Positions 10,432-21,314 of a stretch of DNA of 64,000 nt are shown here, piece after piece. The position numbers and the translations under genes are program-made. This DNA comes from Nocardioides piscis (lineage in GTDB: Bacteria > Actinomycetota > Actinomycetes > Propionibacteriales > Nocardioidaceae). The DNA lies in contig NZ_CP049866.1 in assembly GCF_011300215.1 (NCBI RefSeq), positions 2,232,001 through 2,296,000 on the forward strand. The letters run 5' to 3'. Below the pieces are notes generated by a model. It worked only from the letters and a program-made list of their open reading frames with translations, did no database searches and had not been told where the DNA came from. Position 1 is the first letter of the stretch; every line of letters begins with the position of its first letter.

Positions 10432-11832
10432 GTGCCCACGTCGCACCCGTCCGGCTGGGCGCACGCGGACGGCGCGCTGCGGGGACCGTCCTGGCTGCGC
10501 CAGCCCACCGATGCCAACGAGATCGTGCCGCTGCTGTGGTCGACGACGGCCGAGAAGGACGGGGGAGTCCTCAGTGTCGGCGGAGTGGCGGTGACCGACC
10601 TCGTCCGCCAGGAGGGCAGCCCGGCCTATGTCCTGGACGAGGTGGACTTCCGGTCCCGAGCCCGGGCGTTCAAGCAGGCCTTCGACACCTACGACGTCTT
10701 CTATGCCGGCAAGGCCTTCCTGTCCACCACCACGGTGCGCTGGCTCGACGAGGAGGGCCTGCACCTCGACGTCTGCTCCGGCGGGGAGCTCAGCGTGGCG
10801 CAGCGCGCGGGGTTCCCGATGGAGCGTGTGGGCTATCACGGCAACAACAAGACCGAGTCCGAGCTGGCCCGGGCCCTCCACCTCGGTGTCGGCAGGATCA
10901 TCGTCGACTCGTTCCACGAGATCGAGCGGCTCGAGCGACTCACCGCCGCCGGCGGCCGGACCGCCCGGGTGATGATCCGCGTCACTGCCGGCGTCGAGGC
11001 CCACACCCACGAATACATCGCCACCGCGCACGAGGACCAGAAGTTCGGGTTCTCGATCACGAGCGGTGACGCCTTCGAGGCCGCACGCCGGGTGCATGAT
11101 GCCGCCGGACTGGAGCTCCTCGGGCTGCACAGCCACATCGGCAGCCAGATCTTCGACTCCTCGGGCTTCGAGGTCGCCGCTCGTCGGGTGCTGGCCCTGC
11201 ACGCCCGGGTGAGCGAGGAGATCGGCGTCGACATGCCGGAGATGGACCTCGGCGGGGGTTTCGGCATCGCCTACACGACGCAGGACGACCCCAGTGACCC
11301 CGCGCAGCTGGCCGGAGAGATGTCCAAGATCGTCGAGCACGAGTGCAAGGCGCTCGGCATCGCCGAGCCCCGGCTGAGCATCGAGCCCGGTCGTGCCATC
11401 GTCGGCCCGTCCATGTGCACCGTCTACACCGTCGGCACCGTCAAGGAGGTCGCACTGGACGGCGGGCAGGTGAGGGCCTACGTCTCGGTCGACGGCGGGA
11501 TGAGCGACAACATCCGCACCGCCCTGTATGACGCGGACTACTCCGCGACCTTGGCGTCGCGGCGCTCGGACGCGCCGGCTGTCCTGTCCCGGGTCGTCGG
11601 CAAGCACTGCGAGGCCGGCGACATCGTCGTGAAGGACGAGTTCCTCCCCGCCGACGTGGCCCCTGGCGACCTCCTGGCCGTGCCCGGAACAGGTGCCTAC
11701 TGCCGCTCGATGGCCTCCAACTACAACCACGTCCTGCGCCCTGCGGTGATCGCTGTGCGGGACGGGAAGATTTCCGTCGTCCTGCGCAGGGAGACTGAGG
11801 ACGACCTGTTGGCTACAGACGTGGGTGCGTGA
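10432..11832 (+). CDS. lysA: Diaminopimelate decarboxylase
   Basis: A 466-residue PLP enzyme of alanine-racemase fold type III, converting meso-diaminopimelate to L-lysine. The PLP lysine is in FYAGKAFL. Also present are the conserved GLHSHIGSQI, LGGGFG, EPGRAIVG and the substrate/active-site Cys region KHCEAGDIV. It starts with GTG four bases after the argS stop, and its TGA overlaps the ATG of hom, so the aspartate-family genes are a tight operon. An N-terminal extension of about 30 residues before the barrel matches actinobacterial relatives. Confidence 0.96.
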   Translation: MPTSHPSGWAHADGALRGPSWLRQPTDANEIVPLLWSTTAEKDGGVLSVGGVAVTDLVRQEGSPAYVLDEVDFRSRARAFKQAFDTYDVFYAGKAFLSTTTVRWLDEEGLHLDVCSGGELSVAQRAGFPMERVGYHGNNKTESELARALHLGVGRIIVDSFHEIERLERLTAAGGRTARVMIRVTAGVEAHTHEYIATAHEDQKFGFSITSGDAFEAARRVHDAAGLELLGLHSHIGSQIFDSSGFEVAARRVLALHARVSEEIGVDMPEMDLGGGFGIAYTTQDDPSDPAQLAGEMSKIVEHECKALGIAEPRLSIEPGRAIVGPSMCTVYTVGTVKEVALDGGQVRAYVSVDGGMSDNIRTALYDADYSATLASRRSDAPAVLSRVVGKHCEAGDIVVKDEFLPADVAPGDLLAVPGTGAYCRSMASNYNHVLRPAVIAVRDGKISVVLRRETEDDLLATDVGA

Positions 11833-13124
11833 TGGAAGAGAAGCGACTGAACGTCGCAGTGCTGGGTTGTGGGTCCGTCGGTTCGCAGGTCGTCCGGCTG
11901 CTGACCGAGCAGGCTGACGACCTGGCGGCACGCGTCGGAGCTCCGGTCGAGCTCGTGGGCGTCGCCGTACGCCGACTCGACGCACCCCGCGACATCGAGG
12001 TCCCCGAGGGCCTCCTGACCACGGACGCGGCCGGGCTCGTCGCCCGCGACGACGTCGACGTGGTGGTCGAGGTGATCGGCGGCATCGAGCCGGCCCGGTC
12101 GCTGATCCTCAGCGCCCTGGAGAACGGCGCCAGCGTCGTCACGGCCAACAAGGCGCTGCTCGCCGAGGACGGTCCGACGCTGTTCGAGGCTGCGACCAAG
12201 GCCGAGCGCGACCTCTACTACGAGGCGGCCGTCGCCGGCGCCATCCCCATCCTGCGTCCGCTGCGGGAGTCCCTGGCCGGCGACAAGGTCACCCGCGTGC
12301 TCGGCATCGTCAACGGCACCACCAACTTCATCCTCGACAAGATGGACACCGCGGGCAGCGGCTTCTCCGAGGCGCTGGAGGAGGCCCAGGCCCTCGGGTA
12401 TGCCGAGGCGGACCCCACGGCCGACGTCGAGGGCTTCGACGCCGCGGCCAAGGCCGCGATCCTGGCCAGCCTGGCCTTCCACTCCCGGGTGACTGCCTCC
12501 GACGTCTATCGCGAAGGCATCTCCGAGGTCACCGCTGCCGACGTCCAGTCCGCGCGCGAGATGGGCGCGGTCGTGAAGCTGCTGGCCATCTGCGAGCTCC
12601 GCGGCGACCAGGTCGCGGCGAGGGTGCATCCTGCGATGATCCCGCGCAGCCACCCGCTCGCCAGCGTGCACGGCGCCTACAACGCCGTCTTCGTGGAGTC
12701 CGAGGCCGCCGGCCAGCTGATGTTCTACGGTCCCGGCGCCGGTGGTTCGCCGACTGCCAGCGCCGTGCTCGGTGACCTGGTCACGGTCGCGCGCAACCGG
12801 CTCGCCGACACCCGCGGGGCCGGCGAGTCGGCATACGCCGATCGTGCGGTGCTGCCGATGGGGGAGACCCGGACCCGCTACCACGTCGCGCTCGACGTCG
12901 ACGACCGCTCAGGGGTGCTCGCCGCGGTCGCGACGACCTTCGCCGACAACGGTGTCTCGATCCAGACCGTCCGCCAGGAGGGCCGTGGCGCCGATGCCCA
13001 GCTCGTCGTGGTCAGCCACGGCGCCACGGATGCCGCGCTGAGCTCGACCGTGCAGCAGCTGCGCGGGATGGACATCGTGCGTGACGTCACCTCGGTGATG
13101 CGTGTCGAAGGGGGCGACGAATGA
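11832..13124 (+). CDS. hom: Homoserine dehydrogenase
   Basis: A 430-residue NAD(P)-dependent enzyme reducing aspartate semialdehyde to homoserine, the branch to threonine and methionine. It has the Rossmann motif GCGSVGSQV near the N-terminus, [19 protein letters not shown], and a C-terminal ACT domain ([18 protein letters not shown]) for feedback control by threonine (family knowledge). The ATG overlaps the lysA stop; a GTG three bases upstream is less likely. The stop overlaps thrC by four bases. Confidence 0.96.
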   Translation: MEEKRLNVAVLGCGSVGSQVVRLLTEQADDLAARVGAPVELVGVAVRRLDAPRDIEVPEGLLTTDAAGLVARDDVDVVVEVIGGIEPARSLILSALENGASVVTANKALLAEDGPTLFEAATKAERDLYYEAAVAGAIPILRPLRESLAGDKVTRVLGIVNGTTNFILDKMDTAGSGFSEALEEAQALGYAEADPTADVEGFDAAAKAAILASLAFHSRVTASDVYREGISEVTAADVQSAREMGAVVKLLAICELRGDQVAARVHPAMIPRSHPLASVHGAYNAVFVESEAAGQLMFYGPGAGGSPTASAVLGDLVTVARNRLADTRGAGESAYADRAVLPMGETRTRYHVALDVDDRSGVLAAVATTFADNGVSIQTVRQEGRGADAQLVVVSHGATDAALSSTVQQLRGMDIVRDVTSVMRVEGGDE

Positions 13125-14209
13125 GCACGACCCACGGACAGTGGCCGCGCCGTCAATGGTTGGGGGTCATCGAGGAATACCGCGACCTGCTCGACCTCCC
13201 CGAGGGGCTGCAGGCCGTCACGCTGCGCGAGGGCGGGACCCCGCTGGTGCACTCGGAGTGGCTGAGCGGCCTGACGGGTGCCGAGGTGTGGCTCAAGGTC
13301 GAGGCCAACAACCCCACCGGCTCCTTCAAGGACCGGGGGATGACCGCAGCCATCTCCGTCGCCAAGCACGAGGGCGACCAGGCCGTGGTGTGCGCGTCGA
13401 CCGGCAACACCTCCGCGTCGATGGCGGCATACGCCGCCAAGGCCGGCCTGAAGCCGCTCGTGCTCATCCCGGAGGGCAAGATCGCGGCGGGCAAGATGGC
13501 GCAGGCAGTCGTGCACGGGGCGCAGATCATCATGGTGCGCGGCAACTTCGACCACTGCCTCGACATCGCGCGCGGGCTGGCCCGCGACTACCCCGTCGCG
13601 CTGGTCAACTCCGTCAACCCGGTCCGGCTGCAGGGGCAGAAGACGGCCTCGTTCGAGATCTGCGACTTCCTGGGCGACGCCCCGGACTACCACCTGCTGC
13701 CGGTCGGCAACGCCGGCAACATCGCCGCCTACTGGATGGGCTACCAGCAGTACTCCGGCCTCGGACGCAGCAGCCGGCTGCCGGTCATGCGCGGCTTCCA
13801 GGCGGAGGGCGCCGCACCCCTCGTGACGGGCGAGCCGTTCCCCGACCCCGAGACGAAGGCCACCGCGATCCGGGTGGGCAACCCGGCCTCGTGGCACCTG
13901 GCCGAGATGGCGGCCAAGGAATCGGAGGGTCGTTTCGCGGCGGTCTCGGACGCGCAGATCCTCGCCGCCCAGGCCGAGCTGGCCAGGCGCGACGGTGTCT
14001 TCGTCGAGCCGGCGTCGGCGGCCGGCGTCGCCGGACTGCTCGCCGAGCTCGCTGCCGGGGAGAGCTATGCCGGCAGGACGGTGGCGATCACCGTCACCGG
14101 GCACGGGCTCAAGGACACTGCGACGGCGCTCGAGTCCTTCACCGACATCGTCGACACGGTCGTCGATGCCGACGTGGAAGCGGCCGCGGCCGCGGCCGGT
14201 CTCGCCTGA
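13121..14209 (+). CDS. thrC: Threonine synthase
   Basis: A 362-residue PLP enzyme of fold type II that converts O-phosphohomoserine to threonine. The PLP lysine is in [11 protein letters not shown], followed by [15 protein letters not shown]. The phosphate-binding loop [15 protein letters not shown] is also present. The ATG overlaps the hom TGA (ATGA), and thrB follows after two bases. Length fits the short actinobacterial class. Confidence 0.96.
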   Translation: MSTTHGQWPRRQWLGVIEEYRDLLDLPEGLQAVTLREGGTPLVHSEWLSGLTGAEVWLKVEANNPTGSFKDRGMTAAISVAKHEGDQAVVCASTGNTSASMAAYAAKAGLKPLVLIPEGKIAAGKMAQAVVHGAQIIMVRGNFDHCLDIARGLARDYPVALVNSVNPVRLQGQKTASFEICDFLGDAPDYHLLPVGNAGNIAAYWMGYQQYSGLGRSSRLPVMRGFQAEGAAPLVTGEPFPDPETKATAIRVGNPASWHLAEMAAKESEGRFAAVSDAQILAAQAELARRDGVFVEPASAAGVAGLLAELAAGESYAGRTVAITVTGHGLKDTATALESFTDIVDTVVDADVEAAAAAAGLA

Positions 14210-14211
14210 GG

Positions 14212-15123
14212 ATGGCCACGTTCGTCAGTGGCCGGGTGCACGTCACCGTTCCCGCCACCTCGGCCAACCTCGGTCCGGGCTTCGACTCCCTGGGCCTGGC
14301 CCTGTCGCTGCGCGACTCGCTCGAGGCGCAGGTGACCGCCGCCGGACTGGTCGTCGAGGTCGAGGGGGCCGGTGCGGACGACGTGCCGCGCGACGAGTCG
14401 CACCTCGTGGTTCGCGCGATGCGAGCTGCGTTCGCGGAGATGGAGGCCGATCCTCCGGGCCTCAGGCTGCGCTGCCACAACGTCATCCCGCACAGCCGCG
14501 GTCTGGGCTCGTCGTCTGCGGCGATCGTGGCGGGCCTCGCGCTCGCGCGTGCGCTGGTCGCGGGCGGCCAGCTGCTGCTCGACGACGATGCGCTGTTCCG
14601 TCTGGCTGCAGAGCTCGAGGGGCACCCCGACAACGTGGCGCCCGCGTTCTACGGCGGCTTCGTCATCTCCGGGCAGGAGGGAGGGCAGTGGTACGCCGTG
14701 CCGGCCGGTGTCGATCCCCGCGTGCGCGCCGTGGTCTTCGTGCCGCCCACGCCGGTGGCGACCGAGGTCGCGCGGGGACTGCTCCCCGACGCCGTTCCAC
14801 ATGCCGAGGCGGCTGCCAACTCAGGTCGGGCCGCGCTGCTCGTCGCAGCCCTGGCCGGACGCCCGGAACACCTGTTCGCCGCCACTCGCGACTTCCTGCA
14901 CCAGGAGCAGCGGACGCCCGCCATGCCGGAGTCGCTCGCCCTGATGCATGCGCTGCGCGCCGAGGGCATCGCCGCGGTGATCAGCGGCGCGGGTCCGACG
15001 GTGCTGGCCTTCTCGGGCGGCAACCATCTGGACCTGGCCGGGCGGGTGCCCGCGGGCTGGGCCTGCCACGAGCTCGACATCGAGGCCGCGGGCGTCGTCC
15101 TCGGCCCAGAAGACAGCCGCTAG
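14212..15123 (+). CDS. thrB: Homoserine kinase
   Basis: A 303-residue GHMP-family kinase phosphorylating homoserine. It begins MATFVSGRVHVTVPATSANLGPGFD with the GHMP substrate motif. The ATP loop is PHSRGLGSSSAAI, and a C-terminal SGAGPTVLAF motif follows. The ATG lies two bases after the thrC stop. The frame is open upstream over thrC, but the conserved N-terminus fixes this start. It is the last gene of the lysine/threonine operon. Confidence 0.96.
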   Translation: MATFVSGRVHVTVPATSANLGPGFDSLGLALSLRDSLEAQVTAAGLVVEVEGAGADDVPRDESHLVVRAMRAAFAEMEADPPGLRLRCHNVIPHSRGLGSSSAAIVAGLALARALVAGGQLLLDDDALFRLAAELEGHPDNVAPAFYGGFVISGQEGGQWYAVPAGVDPRVRAVVFVPPTPVATEVARGLLPDAVPHAEAAANSGRAALLVAALAGRPEHLFAATRDFLHQEQRTPAMPESLALMHALRAEGIAAVISGAGPTVLAFSGGNHLDLAGRVPAGWACHELDIEAAGVVLGPEDSR

Positions 15124-15244
15124 GCTCAGGCCCTCCGGTGCGGGCACCTCTCGCGCTCTCACCCGTTGGTGGCCGGATCTTTGTCCTGACGACACGCGCC
15201 GCCCGACTCCATGGCGTCGGCGCCACAACCCGACTTGGACCCAC

Positions 15245-17146
15245 GTGACTGAATCAACTGACTCCCCGACCGCCAAGAAGCCCGCCAAGAAGGGCGGTCT
15301 CAGCTCCATGCTGCTCGCCGACCTCAAGTCGATGGCCGGTGGGCTGGGCATTGCTGGCGCGGGATCGATGAAGAAGGCCCAGCTCGTCGACGCGATCAAG
15401 AGCGCGCAGGGCGGGGCCAGGCCGGCCAAGGCCGAGGCCACCCCGGAGCCCAGGACCGAGCCCACTGCACCGCGCGAGGCCCGGACCGAGACGGCGCGCG
15501 AGACCGAGCGCGAGACCCAGCGCGACGGCCAGCCGCAGGCCGCGCAGTCCGCGCCGGTGGTCCGGACCAGGACCCGCAACCAGCCCAAGGCCGAGTCCTC
15601 GGCCAGCGAGGCCACGGCCAAACCTGAGTCGGAGTCCAGGACCGAGCCCGATCGTGGGGGCGACGGCGGGCCGGGTGGGGACACCTCGGACGAGGGTCAG
15701 TCGCGACAGCGGACCCGGAACCGCCAGCAGGGTCAGCAGGCTGACAAGCAGCAGGGCAAGTCGCAGCCGGAGCAACAGGGCAAGTCGCAGCCGGAGCAAC
15801 AGGGCAAGCAGGGCGACAAGCAGCCGGACCAGCAGGGCAAGCAGGGCGACAAGCAGCAGGGCCAGCAGGGCAGGACCGAGCAGCGGCCGGCCGACCACGA
15901 CGACGACGGTGAGGGCGGCAGCCGCCGCAACCGCCGCCGCCGGGGCCGTGATCGCGACCGCGACCGTCAGGGGGTCCGTCCGCTGGGCGGCGATCGCAAC
16001 GAGCCGGACACCACGGTGCTGGAGGACGACGTCCTGGTGCCCGCAGCCGGCATCCTCGACGTCCTCGACAACTACGCGTTCGTCCGGACCTCGGGCTATC
16101 TGCCCGGGACCGATGACGTCTATCTCTCGCTGTCGATGGTGCGCAAGTTCGGGCTCCGTCGCGGCGACGCCGTCGTGGGGCAGGTGCGCCAGCCCAGGGA
16201 GGGCGAGCGCAAGGAGAAGTTCAACCCCATGGTGCGCATCGACAGCGTCAACGGCACCGACCCGGAGGCCGCTCGCGAGCGGCTCGACTTCGAGACGTTC
16301 ACACCGGTGCACCCCACCGAGCGGCTGCGCCAGGAGACCACGACGACCGAGCTGGTGGGGCGTGCCATCGACATCGCCGCCCCGATCGGCAAGGGCCAGC
16401 GCGGCCTGCTGATCGCGCCGCCGAAGACGGGCCGCACCACCGTGCTCCGCTCCATCGCCCAGTCCATCTCGCGCAACGACCCCGACGCCCACCTGATGGT
16501 GGTCCTGCTCGACGCGCGCCCCGAGGAGGTCACCGACTTCCAGCGCGAGATCAAGGGCGAGGTGATCGCCTCCACCTTCGACCGACCCGCCGGCGACCAC
16601 ACGATGGTGGCCGAGCTGGCCATCGAGCGGGCCAAGCGCCTCGTGGAGCTCGGGCACGACGTGGTCCTGCTGCTCGACTCGCTGACCAGCCTGGGGCGTG
16701 CCTACAACCTGTCGGTGCCGCCCAGCGGCCGGACCCTGGCCGGGGGCGTCGACGCCGCCGCCGTACACCCGCCCAAGCGACTCTTCGGCGCCGCGCGCAA
16801 CGTCGAGGGCGGGGGCTCGCTGACCGTCCTGGCGACCCTGCTCGTCGAGACGGGCTCGGCCACCGACGCCGCCATCTTCGAGGAGTTCGGGGGTACGGCG
16901 AACATGGAGCTGCGCCTGAGCCGGGAGCTGGCCGAGCAGGGGGTCTTCCCGGCGATCGACTTCGTCGCCTCGGGCACCCGGCACGATGCGCTCCTCTCCA
17001 GCGAGCAGGAGGTCGGGATCGTCGCATCGCTGCGGGCCAGCATGTCCGGGGACCGGGTGGCCGCCGTTCGCGACGTCCTCACCCGGCTCGGCAAGGCCCA
17101 GAACAACATCTCGTTCCTGAGCAGTCTGGATTCGCGCCGCCGTTGA
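15245..17146 (+). CDS. rho: Transcription termination factor Rho with long N-terminal insertion
   Basis: A 633-residue ATP-dependent RNA helicase for factor-dependent termination. Residues about 15-55 are a SAP-like/Rho_N helix bundle ([15 protein letters not shown]). Residues about 55-255 are a low-complexity, highly charged insertion rich in Gln, Lys, Arg and Asp with tandem repeats. Then come the cold-shock RNA-binding domain ([15 protein letters not shown]) and the RecA core: [15 protein letters not shown] (P-loop) and [16 protein letters not shown] (Walker B). Such insertions are a known actinobacterial feature that broadens RNA binding. The GTG start follows a 121-base leader. Confidence 0.96.
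   Translation: MTESTDSPTAKKPAKKGGLSSMLLADLKSMAGGLGIAGAGSMKKAQLVDAIKSAQGGARPAKAEATPEPRTEPTAPREARTETARETERETQRDGQPQAAQSAPVVRTRTRNQPKAESSASEATAKPESESRTEPDRGGDGGPGGDTSDEGQSRQRTRNRQQGQQADKQQGKSQPEQQGKSQPEQQGKQGDKQPDQQGKQGDKQQGQQGRTEQRPADHDDDGEGGSRRNRRRRGRDRDRDRQGVRPLGGDRNEPDTTVLEDDVLVPAAGILDVLDNYAFVRTSGYLPGTDDVYLSLSMVRKFGLRRGDAVVGQVRQPREGERKEKFNPMVRIDSVNGTDPEAARERLDFETFTPVHPTERLRQETTTTELVGRAIDIAAPIGKGQRGLLIAPPKTGRTTVLRSIAQSISRNDPDAHLMVVLLDARPEEVTDFQREIKGEVIASTFDRPAGDHTMVAELAIERAKRLVELGHDVVLLLDSLTSLGRAYNLSVPPSGRTLAGGVDAAAVHPPKRLFGAARNVEGGGSLTVLATLLVETGSATDAAIFEEFGGTANMELRLSRELAEQGVFPAIDFVASGTRHDALLSSEQEVGIVASLRASMSGDRVAAVRDVLTRLGKAQNNISFLSSLDSRRR
15752..15870 (+). repeat. In-frame tandem repeats inside the Rho insertion domain
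   Basis: Two exact 24-base copies (15752-15775 and 15776-15799) encode QGKSQPEQ. They are followed by degenerate units encoding [12 protein letters not shown] octamers up to 15870. The repeats keep the reading frame and produce a Gln/Lys/Gly-rich segment, so their number may vary between strains. Confidence 0.85.
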
Positions 17147-17237
17147 CCGCAGTGGCACACTTGAGTGCTGGCCCCGGTTCACGCCTGCGCATCCACGCGA
17201 CGGCGACCCGGTGCATCGTTTGAAAGGACGACACCCC

Positions 17238-17480
17238 ATGAAGAAGGACATCCACCCCGCATACGTGGAGACCCAGGTCACCTGCACCTGCGGTGCAAGC
17301 TTCACCACGCGCAGCACTGCGACCTCCGGCACGCTGAAGGCCGACGTCTGCTCGCAGTGCCACCCGTTCTACACCGGCAAGCAGAAGATCCTCGACACCG
17401 GCGGCCGCGTCGCCCGCTTCGAGGCTCGCTACGCCAAGAAGTCGGCCGCCAAGCCGGCTGAGAGCGCCGAGACCAAGTAG
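17238..17480 (+). CDS. rpmE: 50S ribosomal protein L31, zinc-binding form
   Basis: An 80-residue L31 beginning [16 protein letters not shown]. The four zinc ligands are intact (Cys16, Cys18, Cys38, Cys41), so this is the C+ form expected when zinc is plentiful. The ATG has GAAAGGA upstream; the in-frame extension before it is not conserved. The C-terminal [15 protein letters not shown] tail is low-complexity. It sits between rho and prfA as in many actinobacteria, and a strong hairpin follows. Confidence 0.97.
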   Translation: MKKDIHPAYVETQVTCTCGASFTTRSTATSGTLKADVCSQCHPFYTGKQKILDTGGRVARFEARYAKKSAAKPAESAETK

Positions 17481-17487
17481 TCAGACC

Positions 17488-17526
17488 GAGGCGCCGGTTG
17501 CTCGCACTGCGAGCGGCCGGCGCCTC
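17488..17526 (+). terminator. Nested hairpin after rpmE
   Basis: An outer perfect 10-bp stem, GAGGCGCCGG/CCGGCGCCTC, encloses an inner 6-bp stem, GCTCGC-act-GCGAGC. It begins eight bases after the L31 stop codon and is followed by GTCGTCTGTC. It is a strong terminator candidate and separates rpmE from prfA. Confidence 0.75.
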
Positions 17527-17564
17527 GTCGTCTGTCCCGGCAACGGTTCTACCTAGGAGACGCT

Positions 17565-18638
17565 GTGTTCGAGGCTGTCGAAGGGCTCGTCGCGGAGCAT
17601 GCTGCACTCGAGAGCCGGCTCGGCGAGCCGGAGACGCACGCCGACCAGCGTCTGGCGAAGCGCCTCAACCAGCGCTACGCCGAGCTGACGGCCATCGTCA
17701 ACACGTGGCGCGCCTGGATCCAGCTGGGCGAGGACATCGAGGCCGCGCGTGAGCTGGCCGCCGAGGATGCTGCCTTCGCCGCCGAGGCCGACGAGCTTGC
17801 AGCACAGCGGGACAAGACCCAGGAGCGGCTCCGGCACCTGTTGGTCCCGCGCGAGGAGACCGACAGTTCAGATGCGTTGCTGGAGGTCAAGTCGGGGGAG
17901 GGCGGTGAGGAGTCCGCGCTGTTCGCGGGCGACCTGCTGCGGATGTACACCCGCTTCGCCGAGCAGCGTGGCTGGCAGACCGAGGTCCTCGACGCCACCG
18001 AGTCCGACCTCGGCGGCTACAAGTCGGTGACGGTCGCGGTGAAGGCCCGCGGGGTGAGTGAGCCCGGTGAGGCGCCCTACGCACTGCTGAAGTTCGAAGG
18101 TGGCGTGCACCGCGTCCAGCGGGTCCCGGTGACCGAGTCGCAGGGGCGGGTCCACACCAGCGCCGCGGGTGTCCTGGTCATGCCCGAGGCGGAGGACGTC
18201 GACGTCGAGATCCACGACGCTGACCTTCGCATCGACGTCTATCGGTCCTCAGGGCCCGGTGGGCAGAGCGTCAACACGACCGACTCGGCCGTGCGCATCA
18301 CCCACGTGCCGACGGGCATCGTGGCGAGCTGCCAGAACGAGAAGAGCCAGCTGCAGAACAAGGAGTCCGCGATGCGGATCCTGCGCGCCCGGCTGCTGGC
18401 GGCGGCCGAGGAGGAGGCCAACGCCCAGGCCAGTGCCGCGCGCAAGAGCCAGATCCGCACCGTCGACCGCTCCGAGCGGATCCGCACCTACAACTACGCA
18501 GAGAACCGGATCTCCGACCACCGGACCGGCTACAAGTCCTACAACCTCGACACCGTCCTCGACGGCGCCCTCGGGCCCGTCCTCCAGTCCTGTGTCGACG
18601 CCGATCTCGCGGCACGGCTCGAGGCCCTCGAGTCGTGA
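17565..18638 (+). CDS. prfA: Peptide chain release factor 1
   Basis: A 357-residue class I release factor recognising UAA/UAG. The codon-recognition tripeptide is PVT in [13 protein letters not shown], where E. coli RF1 has PAT. The peptidyl-hydrolysis motif is [15 protein letters not shown]. The GTG start has CTAGGAGA upstream. It overlaps prmC by four bases, and PrmC methylates the Gln of its GGQ motif, so the pairing is functional. Confidence 0.97.
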   Translation: MFEAVEGLVAEHAALESRLGEPETHADQRLAKRLNQRYAELTAIVNTWRAWIQLGEDIEAARELAAEDAAFAAEADELAAQRDKTQERLRHLLVPREETDSSDALLEVKSGEGGEESALFAGDLLRMYTRFAEQRGWQTEVLDATESDLGGYKSVTVAVKARGVSEPGEAPYALLKFEGGVHRVQRVPVTESQGRVHTSAAGVLVMPEAEDVDVEIHDADLRIDVYRSSGPGGQSVNTTDSAVRITHVPTGIVASCQNEKSQLQNKESAMRILRARLLAAAEEEANAQASAARKSQIRTVDRSERIRTYNYAENRISDHRTGYKSYNLDTVLDGALGPVLQSCVDADLAARLEALES

Positions 18639-19483
18639 TCGGCGTACGCCGCAGCGTCGCCCTGGCCACTGCGGTCGAGCGTCTCCGCGACGCCGGTGTC
18701 GCCAGTCCGGAGCACGACGCAGCGCAGCTGCTGGCGCACGTGCACGGCATCGAGCGCCGCGACCTCTTCCGCGTCGAGACCGTGACCGAGGAGCTCGGAG
18801 TCCGCTTCGAGGCCCTGGTGGCCCGCCGGGCGGCGCGCGAGCCGCTGCAGCACCTGACCGGGTCCGCGTTCTTCCGGCACGTCGAGCTGGCGGTGGGCCC
18901 CGGCGTGTTCACCCCGCGCCCGGAGACCGAGCTGCTCGCAGGCTGGGCCATCGAGCACGCCTCGTCGCTGACGCGGCCGGTCGTGGTCGACCTGTGCACG
19001 GGCTCGGGTGCCATCGCCAAGGCGATCGCGGACGAGGTCCCGGGCGCGGACGTGCACGCCGTCGAGCTCGACGTGGACGCCCACACGTGGGCAGAGCGCA
19101 ACCTGGCGGGCACGGGTGTCGACCTGCGGCAGGGCGACATGGCGGACGCGTTCGACGACCTGCTCGGCACCGTCGACGTCGTGGTCTGCAACCCGCCATA
19201 CATCCCGCTCGAGGCCTGGGAGTCGGTCGCCGTCGAGGCGCGCGACCACGACCCGCACCTGGCTCTGTTCTCCGGCGACGACGGCCTCGACGCGATGCGG
19301 GTCCTCGCACAGCGCGCCAGCAGGCTGCTCAAGCCCGGGGGAGTCGTGGGAGCCGAGCACGCCGACCTCCAGGGCGCGTCGGCGCCGGAGGTGTTTGCCG
19401 TCACCGGCCACTGGGTGGAGATCCTCGACCACCGGGATCTGGCAGGTCGGCCGCGCTTCACGACGGCCCGACTGGCACGATAG
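18635..19483 (+). CDS. prmC: Release factor glutamine methyltransferase
   Basis: A 282-residue SAM-dependent N5-glutamine methyltransferase for release factors. After the N-terminal helical domain come the SAM loop [15 protein letters not shown] and the catalytic [13 protein letters not shown] (NPPY). The GTG start overlaps the end of prfA (GTGA). The protein has the usual length and is followed after four bases by tsaC. Confidence 0.95.
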   Translation: MIGVRRSVALATAVERLRDAGVASPEHDAAQLLAHVHGIERRDLFRVETVTEELGVRFEALVARRAAREPLQHLTGSAFFRHVELAVGPGVFTPRPETELLAGWAIEHASSLTRPVVVDLCTGSGAIAKAIADEVPGADVHAVELDVDAHTWAERNLAGTGVDLRQGDMADAFDDLLGTVDVVVCNPPYIPLEAWESVAVEARDHDPHLALFSGDDGLDAMRVLAQRASRLLKPGGVVGAEHADLQGASAPEVFAVTGHWVEILDHRDLAGRPRFTTARLAR

Positions 19484-19487
19484 GCGG

Positions 19488-20143
19488 GTGCAACGGCTGG
19501 CAGTGACGACCGAGGACGAGCGGAACGCGACGATCGAGGCCGCGACGATGGCGATCCGCAGTGGTCAGCTGGTCGTGCTGCCCACCGACACCGTCTACGG
19601 GATCGCCGCCGACGCCTTCTCCCCGGAGGCCGTCTCGGCCCTGCTGGCGGCCAAGGGCGTGGTCGTGAGATGCCTCCGCCGGTCCTGGTCAGCAGCGCGA
19701 CGACCCTCGATGCGCTGGCCGTCGGCATACCCGGATATGCGCGCGCCCTGGTCGAGGAGTTCTGGCCCGGGCCACTGACGATCGTGTGCCGCCAGCAGAA
19801 CTCGCTGCAGTGGGACCTGGGTGAGACGCGCGGCACCGTGGCGGTGCGCATGCCCGACGACGAGGTCGCGCTCGCGATCCTCGAGCGGACCGGCCCGCTG
19901 GCCGTCAGCTCCGCCAACCTGTCCGGTCGCCCTGCTGCCCGCGACGCCGACGCTGCCGAGGGGATGCTGGCGGCCAGCGTCGAGGTCATCGTCGACGCCG
20001 GTCCCTGCGCCGGTGGCGAGGCCTCGACCATCGTCGACTGCACCGGCAGCCAGGGCCGCATCCTGCGGACCGGAGCCCTCTCGCTGACCCAGCTCAACGC
20101 TGTGCTGGAGCCGCTCGGGGCAAGCCTCACCGACGAGGGCTGA
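19488..20143 (+). pseudogene. tsaC: Threonylcarbamoyl-AMP synthase (Sua5/YrdC/YwlC), one-base frameshift
   Basis: The family makes threonylcarbamoyl-adenylate for the t6A37 modification of tRNA. The first part (SGQLVVLPTDTVYGIAADAF) is in one frame to about 19657. The rest (MPPPVLVSSATTL...FWPGPLTIVC...SSANLSGRPA) is in the next frame. Adding one C in AAGGGC-GTGGTCGTGAGATG restores the expected KGR-x-R-x-MPPPVLV junction and a 218-residue protein of normal length. Because the function is usually essential, a sequencing or assembly deletion is likelier than a dead gene. The GTG at 19488 is chosen; GTG 19503 is an alternative. Confidence 0.88.
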
Positions 20144-20152
20144 GAGGACCCG

Positions 20153-21298
20153 GTGCGCGAATACCTGCTGGTCTTCCTCGTTGCCGCCGTCGTCAGCTAC
20201 CTGCTGACCGTCATCGCCCGCGAGATCGCCCTGCGCACTGGCGCTGTCGCCCAGGTCCGGGACCGCGACGTCCACACCGAGCCGATCCCCTACCTCGGAG
20301 GAATCGCGATGCTCGGCGGGCTGACGGCCGCCTATGTCGTGGCGCGCGAGCTGCCGTTCCTCTCTCGCAGCGAGGGATTCGTCTTCCGCGATGCCGGCGT
20401 GGTCCTGCTCGCCGGGGCGCTGGTGTGTGCGGTCGGGGTGCTCGACGACATCTTCGACATCGATGCCCTGACCAAGCTGGGCGGGCAGGTGCTGGCCGCC
20501 GCGCTGCTCGTCGTCTTCGGGCTGCGGTTCTACTACTTCCCGATCGGCGACGGCGAGCAGTTCATCCTCGACAACGCCCAAGGTGCCCTGCTCAGCGTCC
20601 TGGTGGTCATCGCGACGATCAACGCCGTCAACTTCGTCGACGGGCTGGACGGGCTGGCGGCGGGAGTCGTCGGCATCGGGGCGGTCGCCTACTTCCTCTT
20701 CTGTTACTTCCAGGCCAGTCAGAACAACCTCACGCTGGCGACCACCGGGGCTCTGCTCAGTGCGGGCCTCGCAGGAGCCTGCGCCGGCTTCCTGCCCCAC
20801 AACTTCCACCCTGCCCGGCTCTTCATGGGCGACTCCGGCTCCATGCTGATCGGCCTGGTGCTCTCGGCGAGTGCGCTGACGCTCAGCGGCCAGTTCGCCG
20901 GGCACGAGATCGACGGTGGCGGCAGCATCCTGGTCGCCGTGCTCCCGGTCCTGCTGCCGGTCTCGCTGCTGATGGTGCCGGTGGCCGACCTGGTGCTCGC
21001 GGTCGTACGCCGAACACGAGCGGGCCGCTCTCCGTTCGCCCCCGACAAGCAGCACCTCCACCACCGACTCCTGGAGATCGGTCACTCACAGCGCCGGGCC
21101 GTCTACATCATGTGGATGTGGGCCGCGCTGGTCGCCGGGGGATCGGTGCTGGTCAGCCTGTACGGCGGTGACACCACCTGGGTCGGCCTGGGGGTGCTCT
21201 TCGTGTTCGCCGTGGTGATGACGTTCGTCGTCCCCAAGCTCCACCGGCCCGGGGTGCCCGCCCCGGCGCTCGCGCCGCCCGCGGATCCTCCGGGTTAG
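20153..21298 (+). CDS. Undecaprenyl-phosphate GlcNAc-1-phosphate transferase (WecA/Rfe-like)
   Basis: A 381-residue polytopic membrane enzyme of the MraY/WecA family with about ten membrane segments. Diagnostic loops are GVLDDIFDIDALTKLGGQ (Asp pair), NAVNFVDGLDGLAAG, FMGDSGSMLIG, and the HLHHRL motif in KQHLHHRLLEIGHSQRR. In mycobacteria the orthologue between prmC/sua5 and the atp operon starts linkage-unit synthesis for arabinogalactan. Here it may prime a wall polymer that LCP proteins later attach (inference). Confidence 0.92.
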   Translation: MREYLLVFLVAAVVSYLLTVIAREIALRTGAVAQVRDRDVHTEPIPYLGGIAMLGGLTAAYVVARELPFLSRSEGFVFRDAGVVLLAGALVCAVGVLDDIFDIDALTKLGGQVLAAALLVVFGLRFYYFPIGDGEQFILDNAQGALLSVLVVIATINAVNFVDGLDGLAAGVVGIGAVAYFLFCYFQASQNNLTLATTGALLSAGLAGACAGFLPHNFHPARLFMGDSGSMLIGLVLSASALTLSGQFAGHEIDGGGSILVAVLPVLLPVSLLMVPVADLVLAVVRRTRAGRSPFAPDKQHLHHRLLEIGHSQRRAVYIMWMWAALVAGGSVLVSLYGGDTTWVGLGVLFVFAVVMTFVVPKLHRPGVPAPALAPPADPPG

Positions 21299-21314
21299 AG
21301 CGACACGAGGACCT

